Shown here piece by piece: positions 23,701 to 35,700 of a stretch of 64,000 nucleotides of DNA; position 1 is the stretch's first letter; the number at the start of each line of letters is the position of its first letter. The notes beneath the pieces are model-generated. The model was given only the letters and a program-made list of their open reading frames with translations, did no database searches and was not told where the DNA came from. The translations under genes and the position numbers were made by a program. Source of the stretch: Lagopus muta (taxonomy: Eukaryota > Chordata > Aves > Galliformes > Phasianidae); NCBI RefSeq assembly GCF_023343835.1, contig NC_064433.1, positions 135,745,957 through 135,809,956 of the forward strand. The letters run 5' to 3'.

Positions 23701-26700
23701 TCATATACACTTCCCTGTCATAATCTACCAATCTGCATGCATGAGCTAATCGAAATGCTCTGTATCTTGTGGAGAACTGCTGTGCATGGCCATTCAGAAC
23801 ACGACTTGTCTTTCATGTCGCTGCTGCTATTGCTGAAATGCAGCATCCACCACCTCATTGCTCACATCCACCATTATGGTATCCAGAAGTGTTCAGCAAG
23901 TGTTGATGAATCTGTATGGAGGAGTTCAATGACAGCCCTTTGCTTCATGAGTATTTCCATGTCAGATGCCACTGTTTCAGACTGCCCCTCTGCTGCCATG
24001 TATCACATGGCAATAAAATGCAAATGAATACTGGCAGGAAGGTTCAACCTCTACTGCTATCCCACCAACATTTGCCTCTTACATTGTAAGCCAACAAAAT
24101 AAAACGTGACACATTACTTTCAGGATGACCTGCATATTTTTATGGTCTTTTTTAATTATAAGATTCACTGATATTCATAGAGGCTGTTATTAGCCACCAC
24201 TGTATTACACTTGAGAATTCATTTACCTTGTACAATGCCCCAAGGGTACTGACGAGCTTTCACCATTTTGTTTCCAATTTTCACCACTTCTGTACTTCCC
24301 ACTACAGCAAAAGGTAAATGCCCCTGCAAGAGTCACACCAACACAGCCTTATCTCTCAGTGTTCTTACGTAACAAATGAAAAGCAAGCAATCCAGAAATA
24401 AACAAAGGGTAAAAAAATCTACCACACAAGGAGCGAATACAGCTAGAATGCTCAGAACACCCAGCTTTAGCTTACAGGCTCATTTTAAAATGACAAGGTA
24501 GATCTGAAAGCACAACAGTGAAAGAGCTTGGAGTGCACCTGACTTTGTGATTCCTGAAGATAATCTGTCCTGCTATGGAAGGAAAGTAACAACAACAAAA
24601 ACGAAAAATCAAACAGAAAACAGTTCTGCAGACATAAAAAACAGAGAAAACTGGAGAAATGAGTCACCTGACTACCTTCTCTAAAACATGTAAGGTACCA
24701 TTCACTATGAAAAAGAGCAAATCAGTTTATCTATGTTAGTAGATGTACATTAAACATCCAGAAAAAGGAAAAGCATTTATGAGTAAGATCCTCTTTCCAG
24801 AACCAGAAAACAAGGAGCCTCCTAAAACAAGCAGCATCAACAGCAAGGGGACAGGGAAACCTGGGGGGCAGGGGGAGCCCAAAAGCACGGGAGTCATTTA
24901 AAGAAAGAGAAAATAAATAACCAACTTGCAAAAAATATAAAGCCATAAACCTCAACACAGCCATGGAAGAACAGGCATGAATCAGTGTAACAATGATGCT
25001 TTAATACTGCAATATTGACATTACTTCCACTTACTTACATTCATGATAGTATTAATTTGAGAAACAACTTCATCATCAGTTGGAAACTGGTATATCTGGA
25101 TACCATTGCTAACTAATTCAGTAATGAGTTTCCTCTTGAATTGCTGCAGTTCTGTTTTAGAAATGCTGTCTGCTTTGCCTATAAGTGGTATAATGTTCAC
25201 CTATTAATGACAAAATACATGAAATCTGTAAGACATCAATTTTGAGACAACAACATTAACAAATTTCTTTGGTCGTAACTCTTCAAAACTACCCTTTCAG
25301 TCTAAACTTTTCCATCAATATCTGATTCATTTCAACTATAACCAAAGAAAACTTCACAAATCATTAAAATATATTCACTGCCACCATTTGAAAACAGTAA
25401 CACTTTATTTAATTCCTCATAACTAACTCTGAGAAAAGAATTAGGAAGGTGACCTCATACAGCGTATCACTCAAAAGAACAGCAATGCCTACTTATTACC
25501 AAATAAGTCATGAAGTATTTATATCTCTGTTTAAAAAATGGAATTTTTGATTTATAGCAGTGGGGGACATGTCAGGTATTAAAAGTTGGGAAGTTAAATG
25601 TACAAAGAAAAGGCTGCCAACACCTCAGCTTCCCTTCAGGTACAACAAGGTCCTTACTGTCACCCATAGCTCTTACTCCACTAGCACAGCGACGAGGTTG
25701 ACTTGTACCTGCTGAAGGCAGAAGAACATCTAACACTGAAGAATCTCGCCTCCAAGTTGTTGCAGTAGTTACTCAGAATTCTAAATTCAATCCTAATGCT
25801 GTAAGTTGACCTATCTGCTAAAATAGTTATGACAGTAACTCAGTACTCTTAAGAATAATTCAGTATCTGTGACCCTCCTAGCACCCCTTTCAGAACAGGA
25901 CACCAAGAATTAGTGCTCAAAATTCTAGTGGATCACTGCAATTCTTCAGTGAATTTGAGAGTTCTGAATGGCTCCTTGATTACAGACACACACAAAAAAA
26001 AAAGGAAGAAAAAACACACACACACCCCATTTTGTATTGTTCTGACTATTCTGCCTGAATGGAATTTCCACAGCATGAACTTTCACGACTCCATTCAGTA
26101 ATTTTTCCGACATTGCAAAGACAGCAAAAGACTTCAAGACAGCACTGACCTGTGTCAGGAGGGCAGGAAAACGTAAGAGTAAGCATTGAGTCTAACAAAT
26201 AACCTCCCTAGAAAGATAACTTAGCTGCGCTAACAAGTGCTTGCAAAGCAGATATATGTAATGCCTAGCACATCAATATTTCAGAAGTATTTCAGGGCAG
26301 TGAGTTTTGTGCAGTCCCCCTAATTCTAGATAAAACACATGGTGTTACAATTTCAGAAAAAAAAAACCTCTCTCAAAGTCACTATCATTAAAACAAACCA
26401 CTTTATTCTTTAAGCTAGAAGTTTCTTACCCTCGTTCACTTTGTCTTCCTGCCTCTAGGGCTCCTCCCTCCCCAGTTTCCTCATACTAACATTAAAGTAT
26501 GACTTCTAAGATTAACTGGTGATATTCCTTAACAGTGTAGCACGTGCAGCCTAAGCATACATGTGGTTAAATCAAAATGCTACATATATTATTTTGATGA
26601 CTGATATAACTTAGGATTGTATAAACAACCTGATACAGCTAGTAGAAATCCAAAGCTTCTGCTAAATTAGCTGAGGTATACTGAGCTAGATTTTCCACTG

Positions 26701-29700
26701 CACAGCTCTAAAAATGGATGGAAGAATCCTCAGACTTTAATTAACCTTCACTCTGCCTTCTCAACATAAAAGGTTTACAGGCCCATCTAACTAGGAGAGA
26801 TTGGTAATGAATAGGAAGGAAACATTGCTGTGGGGACAAGTAACAAAACAAAAGCAAGATCACTGCAAACTGAGTATAGTTATCAATACTAATGTTAAAT
26901 CATACCTGTCATTAAAATGTTAAAGCAGTACTACCATGGCTTTAGATAAGCAACAGAAATAGTCTTTTTAATCTGTTAAACAATCTATTTCTACTTGCAG
27001 CTCCTAAGGTTTACTTGACAACTAGTATCTCAGTACTTTCATCCAAGAACAACACTAATTGAAAGCATGCACTGACCTGTACTCACAGGAGACTTGAACT
27101 ATATTGAGCTGGACCACATCCAGATGTGCTCCAAGTCGCAGTGCTTCCATCTATGCCTGCTGCTCACTTGGGCACCAGCTAACTCCTTTCAGCCTCTTCC
27201 CAAATCACAACTCCCACTGCACAAAGCTGAATTCTGAATTCCATAGGCTGTTAACACAGAATCACTTCAACCCCACATAAAAAGTCAACACCTGAAACTA
27301 AAATAGCAGTCTTCATCTTCTCCCGTTGTGTGCAGCAGCTCCTTTCCAGGTAGAACTATAATCTGCACAGCTCTACAAGGAGACAGATCACTTTTCAGTT
27401 TCCTAAGTAGCCAAAACTCTTTAGTTTTCAGTTTAAATCAGTCTCCTCATCCAGGAAACTGACTGAGGAAAACACTTAAGCATGCACAGTGTGAAGGAGC
27501 AGCTGAGCCTGCTTCTTTCAAACAGCAGTGCAGACTTACTGAAGTTTAACTTCAAGAAGTAGTTTAAAGTAGTTCAACTAAAACAACAACAAAAAGCCAC
27601 TGGGATAAAGGTTTTTCTTTATCCATGCACACAGTTTTGCTGTGTGTTAGCACCAAATTCAGCCCTTTGATCATCCTTCATATCCATGATATGCAAAGTA
27701 TCACTTTCTTCCCTCACACTTAGAAAATAGACTATTTTTCTAAATTACAATTGTAATGTAACACCTCACATTAATGTCAAAGCATCTGTTGCTCCATTAT
27801 GCTATAGAGAATGAAAAAAAAATATTCATACTTGCAATTATTATTGGTTGGTATTTGGCACATATATTTAAGCATATTTGAAGGTGTCCACATGTTAAGA
27901 AGTACACTTACACCTCATGTACAGGAAAAAGAACATGCTGACAGTAAAACACAAACTAAAAGGCAATAAAATCAAACACTGCAGCATTCCAAATTCTTAA
28001 CATTTTAACAGAAAATGGAAGAATTCTCCTCTCTTCTTTTATCAAACAAGATTTCCTAAAATGGCTCAAATATTTAGCTTCTTCCAATTCACACAAACCC
28101 ATTCTATGAAGAATCATAAGAATTTAGAATTTAGAAAGAAATAATCACTAGAAACTATTTTAATGGTTGCAAAATTAATCAATATGTGTAGTTTAAAACA
28201 TTAACACAGACCATCATAGAAAAGTCAGGCTAGAGGAGTTCACAGCACTCACCTCTTCAGCTGTTTATAACAAACATCTTTACAGTGCTGCAAAGTTTTC
28301 TATACACCAATTTTCCAGCAGTCTCAAAACTTGATAGTGAACTAGAAACTACAAACTTCATTAGAAACATTACAATACTCATGGAGGGTATCCTATCCAA
28401 TCAGTAAGATGTTAAGAGATTGTTTGTCTGTGTTCTTCCCATTTGTGAATAAATAAGTGATGAACTGCAAACTTTTGGTTCAGCTAAGTGGTTCTGAAGT
28501 TAAAAAACAAACAAACAAAACACAATCTCCTAAAACCAATCACACAGATTTGGAACGAAGAGTTGGTAGCAGACTTATAAGCTGCAAGATGAGTCAGAAA
28601 ACAGAACAAGTCCTAAGAGCTGTTTCAAAGTCTTACCTTTCTGTCTAGACTTTTCATGGTTAACAAATCTAGAGTCTTTAGGGAATGGCCTGTAGGTGAA
28701 ATGATGTAGAGGCATACATGGATGCGAGTATCATGGTAGTTAAATATAGAACGTTTAATTTTCAGTTCTTCTTGGAGATAGGCTTCAAATTGTGCATCTA
28801 TGTAATCCACTATTGGCTGATAGCTGTAAGAAATAAAATAAAATGAAATAACCAGACATTAGCTATTCCCAAACAAGCTAAGAAAGAAATTAATCTTGTA
28901 CTGTTGTGTGCATTTTCATTTCACAATTGAACAGGGTGCTCACGTAGCTGCATGACACAGCAGAAAATTAAGTGCACTGATCCTAATTTCTGAGAGGCTA
29001 CTCCAAAAATAACTGTACACCTAAAACAGATAAAATACTCTGTAGCTATTGTAAGTGGAGAAAAAGAAAAAAAAAAAGGCTACGTAAATTTACTTTTGCT
29101 TACTAGTGATCTTTTTCAAGAGATGTTTTATAAACTTTGGCTATGAAGCTGTGCAACCACAGAACACTTAGATTCGAGAAAGACACACAAAACTTCTAGA
29201 TACAAGAAAGAACATGCAATTACCAGTACCAAGAAATAGGACTTCCAGAATCCTCTGAAGATGAAGTACTGTACATGAGAGAGCTCTTAAACAATAAACA
29301 AAAATTGGAAAGGAGGAATGTGAGAGAAGAATGAAAATCTGATTTGCAACATCAGTACAGTTTAAGCAAGCTTCATCCTGCTTAAAACACAACTATAATC
29401 TCCTTTCAAAAAGAAAGTGTTGCCAGATGTCCAAGCAGGACCTCACAGTTTTGCTGCCACTAAAATTTACTAGACCAAGTCAAATGCAAACAAAGTTCAA
29501 AAGTAATAGTTGTATCCAAAATTAATAAAGGGTTAAAAGGCAGCTTCTTACAATATAATATATCAGCATCTCTAGTATCTATATTAATATCTACACACAT
29601 CACACTCATCCCAGTCTCTAGCATTAGCTGTTTTCCCATGATATCGTAGGACAGTGATCTCATGACAATCTTAATGTGATTCTCTAACCTTCATTTATAA

Positions 29701-32700
29701 TTAACACAATTTAGGCACCCATATAGCATGAAGGACTACTAGAATTCATTATAATGAAAGAAAAAATCTGCTGAGATACAGTTCAATATTTTAAAATCTT
29801 CAGTTCATAACAGCAGAGACAAAACTGACACTGCACTTCTGTATCTTTTGATTGAGCTAACTTAAAGGACTTCAAGAATCCACATGATGTTCCTTCCTGT
29901 TTGAAGTCCTTAATATAATCCAATATTTAAAACAAAAACAAAAACAAAAAAAACCTACAACCAACAACCTACAGATCTACTCTCTATAATGTAGTGTACA
30001 TCATAACCTTCTTGGTTGTTTAAATAATCACCCGTGGAACTTATCACCCTGCTCAAAAGAAACTCTACGCACTACTGCACTTCTTATTTACATGTATTTA
30101 TAAAAGATTTTATTATAAAGAAGAGAGCAGATTTCAGGTGATTTCTCAAACAGTTTCCTAGACAAGAAGGAAAACACTACCTGCTTTGGTACACAGAGAA
30201 AACGGTTAACCAAATATTTAGTAGACATGTAAGAAAAATATTTACTACAAAGTCCAAAGAAGAATCAAACTGGAATTGAAGAACTTCTGCATGCATTAGC
30301 AACAAGGCAACACTTACCTATCTTCTTTGTTTATCTGGTCACCAAATCCCACGGTACTCACAACGGTTAGTTTCAAACGAACGTTGCTTTCATGGAGTTC
30401 GTATCTCTGAGCTTTAAGTCTTACATTTGGGTGAAAATGAGTTGACACCAAGTCATCAAAACTGATGTTAAATAGACTGTTTATTAAGGTAGATTTCCCA
30501 GATCCAGTTTCCCCTAAAGTTAAACAGAAGGGTTGGGGGAGAAATAAAATACCTGCCAAGCACACCAAGTGATATCAGAACAACCTGACAAATCCACCAA
30601 AAAATATTAAATAATTTCTCCAAACAGTTGCTGCATTCCTTTTTTTTTTTTAATATAAGGAGCACTAAATGCCCTCTTAAATTTTTACCACATAGACAGG
30701 AGACAGTTAATACTTACCTATAATGAGTAATAAGTAGAACTGCAGGCAAATTTACCATTGGATTCAAAAGCTAACCACAGGGAACCCCAGGGTTAGACAA
30801 TTTTTATAAAAAAGCATTTATTTGGGAAGCATAGAAATATGTCTGTGTTATCGCCTTGGATTTTAGAACTTTTTGACCTAAAGCTCTATTGCAGTAAAAA
30901 CTGTGTAGCCTCATTCACTCAAAAGAATCCAAGAAGCTACCTACAAGTCATAAGTGCACGATGCCCACTTTCAACATTTTTTGTCTTCCTGTTCTTTATA
31001 AAAATGGTAAATATAAACCCAAATTATTGATACAAATGAGCAAAGTTGGGGAGAGAGTGGAACTGCACTTCATGCTTAACAAGTCAATTCCTAAGGAGAG
31101 GTGCAGCTTACAACCAAACAGCACCTACCGATACAAAGAATGTTGAAGCAAAAGCCCTGCTTGATGGATTTGTTAACCAGCTGATCAGGTAAAGTATCAA
31201 AACCAACATGGCCAGACAAGGGCAAGGATCGAAGGCCATCATTCTGCAATTAAAAAAAAAAAAGAAAAAAAAAGAAAAAAGTATGTTATCAAAGCGAGTT
31301 GCAAAGCATTTAGCAATGGCAAGAAAGGAACTCTGTTGGTAAGCCAGAATTCATTCCTTAGAATTTACAAGGAACTCAGGAAAGCAACAGTCCAGGAGAA
31401 AAACATAATCTTTCAGTTCAGCTTTACACTGTAACTTCAGTGTTTGACTATTTGCAGTGTCAAAGTAAAGACCCTTTTTTTTTTGGGGGGGGGGGGGAGG
31501 AGGAGGTGGATGGGGGAGGAAAGGGGCATGGGGGAACAGAAATTAAATGGACAAGTCCAACTAAAAATGTAAACTAAAAAACACAGAAAAAATATCAAAT
31601 CACATTTGATCTGCTCTAAGAAATGAAGAAAAGACTATTAAAAACAACTTATGAGACAGATTTCAAAATAGGGACATAATCAGAGGAAGGTATATATTAG
31701 CAATCAGAATACATTCTGAGTAGCTGGAATTGTATTATTTTATTTTATATAAGTAACTATTTCATTACCTACACATCAGAACTCTAGATAATATATACTA
31801 CTAGAAATGTCTATAGGAGCACACTGTGCTTTAAATATCCAGAATCCTGCAATCCTGCATCACAACACCAAGGCAATGAGCATACAAAAAAAACCCAAAA
31901 AATGAAACCTAAGATTATCAGTTTATACAGTTCTGTTTCAAAACATTCCATATCAAAAGTATAAACAGCAACAAGTCCATGCTATTCTGCCTCTTCTCTT
32001 TGCAATCCACTTGCCCTTAGTGGCTCCTGGGAATGTGTCTATAGCCAACTGTGGAAATACCTTCATTTAATAGTCCCAAGCACAAAGGAATGCCACCTTT
32101 TATAGCAGGTATGCTATACAGCAAGTGTCAGACTGCTTGCAGTTAAAAGGATGCAGACATGGCTTACAGCAGATGGTTCCCCTCCTCTGGTTTTGCTCAG
32201 GATTTCTTGTGTGGGACTACAGACTGCACTCACTCTCAATTTAGACCGATGTACTCAGGCATCTCTGCTTAGACTAATGCAACGAGGAGAAACCACAGCC
32301 CTGTGCATCCCGCTCCATGCCCACGGCGCTGTGGTGCAGCCCCTTTCCCTGACCCCCAGCTGCCCTCCCCTGACAGCTCCATGCCGTTCCCTCGGGCCCT
32401 GTCGCTGTCACACAGAGCAGAGCTCAGCGCTGCCCCTCCGCTCCCTGTGAGGAGCTGCAGCCGCCATCAGGCCTCCCCTCAGCTCCTCTGCTCTGCGCTG
32501 AGCACAACGAGGGATCTCAGCTGCTCTCCACACACCTTGCCTTACAGACCCTTCCCCACCTTTGTAGGGTTTTTTGATTGAAGTCCACTTTAATTTCTGT
32601 GGCCAAACCCAACAAAAGCCACAAGCTGGTTGGCCATTTCCAGAAGTCACTAGAAACAAATACTGCATCACTCAGGAGGCACTACAACAGGATTAAATCT

Positions 32701-35700
32701 GCTTAGCAAGGGAAGAGTGGGAAAACTCCTATTACAGCTGTGCCCACAGCACATGGGAAAGCAGCAGGAGTCCTCACAGCCTGTAACTCCGGAACTTCCA
32801 TTTTCGGAAGGAAGAAAGTGATTAATCACAACCGAACAATTCAGCATGAAAGTGTATTGTTCTCTGGGAACAGAAATTAAAAACAATCTTTTCTTCCACT
32901 GTTACATTAGTTGTTTATCACAAAAACTGATAAAATTTCTGTGAAACAGAGAAAATGGGAAATCATAAATGTGCAAAACAAGGCGCCATCTCTGTGCTTA
33001 GCTTAGAAAGCTATGGCTGTGTTTAGAGCTCGACAATATGGCCACATCACTCTTTAAAAATTCATCATTTCTTTGTGTTTCTGAGTTTCTCCCAGAGAAC
33101 TCTACTTACGGATATGTGTGTGCTTCAGTCTGGAAAGAGATATGTCTGCAACAAACATGTATGCAGTTGTCAAGACAATCATTTGAAGTTTGCTATTTTA
33201 AAATAGCATATTTCATCTTTCTTCAGTACACAGAAGTTAATTTAATGATATCACAGTTACAGGTGAAAACGAGAACTGTTTTTCTGGAAATGTAAATACA
33301 CAGAAGTCCACTGCAAGTGCTGTGTCATTTCACACAAAAGCTTGACACCAGAAACACCCCAGTAAGCTGTAAATGCATCATAAAGGAAAAGGCTACTAGA
33401 ACGTGAATCGTATTTCCCCCGCATGTAATTTAGAACCTTCATCACAAGGTTGCTCTTCTCAGTTCTTTGTGCCAGAGCTAATGACTTGGTAAACCACCAA
33501 GCTAACCACCAACCACCACCTCCGCCCCAAACCTCACATCTCACCAGCTCTGCATGACCTGACAGTGAGAACATGCATGGCCACAAAGTACGTAACAGCT
33601 GGAATTTCAAGCACAAAGAGTATTTGTTATATCAGTCATGAGAACAGGTTTTAATGTCTCTGCCCTATTGTTCTCATTTAAAGAGAAAACTGACAGACTG
33701 AAGGATGGTCAGAACAAAGTGACTCAGGGTCTATTTACATCTTTCCAAGAAAATGGTCAGAGTTGCCTTGAACATAGAGGAGGAGACTTTTGGTATTGCA
33801 CATGTGAAAAGAATTACATTAATAGTTGAGGGTGATGAAAAGCTGGAAACTTCAGGGTCTATCTCTAAGTCTGCATACTATTTCAGGGATTTAAACCACT
33901 ACTAAGCTGTTCAGACAGCCGTCCTAAAACTCAACTGACTCTTCAAGAACCAATAACACTGTAGTGAAAGCTTTTAGCTGTTAAACTTCCAAGAAACACG
34001 GTGTCGTTCAATTTCAGCTGAAGACTCAGCCATGCTGATTTAGAAGAATATATCCTTGCACGTTGTACTTCTGTTTTCCACATGAAAAACATCATAACAT
34101 TGAGTCCTACTGTCCCGATCTGGAGACTTGCAACCATCCATGCTCTTATAATAAATACCTTTGTAAATCTGTTAAGTCTGACAAACGTGGCAACATTCAT
34201 ATAGAGAGTAATAAGCTACATTTTCCCTTCCAAAATTTTCCAAGCACATCATGACTAGACAACCTTAGTGGTCTTTTCCAACCTTAATATTCTATTTGTT
34301 TCCTCCAGCACCCCATGCAGCCTCACTGTGTTACTATCTAATCTAAAATCAGAGACATTAAATTCACAAGCCTGATTGTGAAATATCTGCACTCTTACTA
34401 CTTTTCTAAGAAAGAATATGTCATTTGTTGAAAAACAAGTTGTTTCTGTTTCAACTGTTTAGGAAAATGGTGACAACTAAAGCATTACCAAACATAAATC
34501 ACGCAAAAGCAGTTAAGTTGCTGTACTAGTTAGTCCTTTTGAATCGGCTTCAGCGGCCTGGAGCAGCTAAACCATGTTTGAAGACAGCTCACCACCCAAC
34601 TTTATTCAGTGAAGTATTCAAGGCCTGCAGTCCAAATGCGACTAGGGCTGGAGTACTCCAGTAAATTCTTCCTGTTTCTCATTTCTTTCTTAGAATTCAT
34701 AGTCTCATCAAAATAGCAAACAATTTAGGCAGGTTGCGGTGGTTCAAATCACATCTTGCTCCTCCCCTCCAATTTGTTTTTTAAAAGGTTGGTAGCATAA
34801 CATTCATAGAACCAGCAAAAGCAGTACCCCGAGTACACTGGTTTACAGAAAGTGGTCTAGCCCATTAGAAGCAGTGTGCAAATAAAAATTATTGTCTGAG
34901 ACAAAAGTAGTATTTTTTTTCTTTCAGAAACAAAGTTCTGTCTTAACCCTGCCATGTATTTCAGACTAAAATTGCACAACACTGGGCCATCCCACATCAA
35001 AGGCTGCATCTCGGACTTACACAGGTGTCCCAGATAAGCCTCCTGCAGAACCAGACTTTCAGTCCAAGCAAACCATTACCTCAGCAGTCTGCTGGCCTGC
35101 AGGCTCTGCAAATGTGACTCATTCGGAGTCCCAAGTCTCTCACAACAGCAAACAGCTGAGGGTATTCATTAAACCAGAAAATTAATTTTAATTCCCCAAT
35201 ACCAAGTGACACTATGGTACAATCAATTACCTCTCTAATGCCATTAAATTTAATCCAATAAATATTAACATTGCTAGTGCCTCAAAACAGATATTCTGTT
35301 TTTCTACTCTGAAAATTATTTTCCATTTTTGGGTGGTCAAACTGTAAAATGAAGATGCAGCCATGCATACTGCTGGTGAATCTCTATTCAGATACATGCA
35401 TGAAGGAGAGACAGAGCAGGTGGGATGAGCAGAGGGAACAGAAAGGGAATCCTGGCGAAGTAACACAGAAGAAAGGCAACAGGGGAGTAAGGTAGGAAAA
35501 CAAAAATACAAAAAAAAGTCCATGAAGATACAGAGTAAGAAAAGAAATATGCGAAAAATTACAAGGGATTAATACATCGGCCTACTCTGTAAAATGAAAA
35601 GAAATACAAGGAGTCAAATATGAAGCAAAATATGCCAAAAACAACTGCATAGGAAATTATTGGCCAAAGGATGATTCAAAGTAAAATCATTTGAGAAATT

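Larger units (their letters stand above)
22439..24226 (-). other. SEPTIN10: SEPTIN10 intron 6
   Basis: 1.8 kb, of which about 1.3 kb is the nested palindrome/mariner element (22881-24202). The remainder between exon 7 and the left arm is AT-rich with nothing recognised. Confidence 0.85.

Noticed and set aside
23737-24027. 96-codon plus-strand ORF in the mariner
   Set aside because: Antisense to the decayed transposase, which is read on the minus strand.
32151-32581. GC-rich patch as an alternative SEPTIN10 first exon
   Set aside because: No minus-strand ATG with a consensus donor in the right phase was found, while exon 1 at 38552-38572 fits well.
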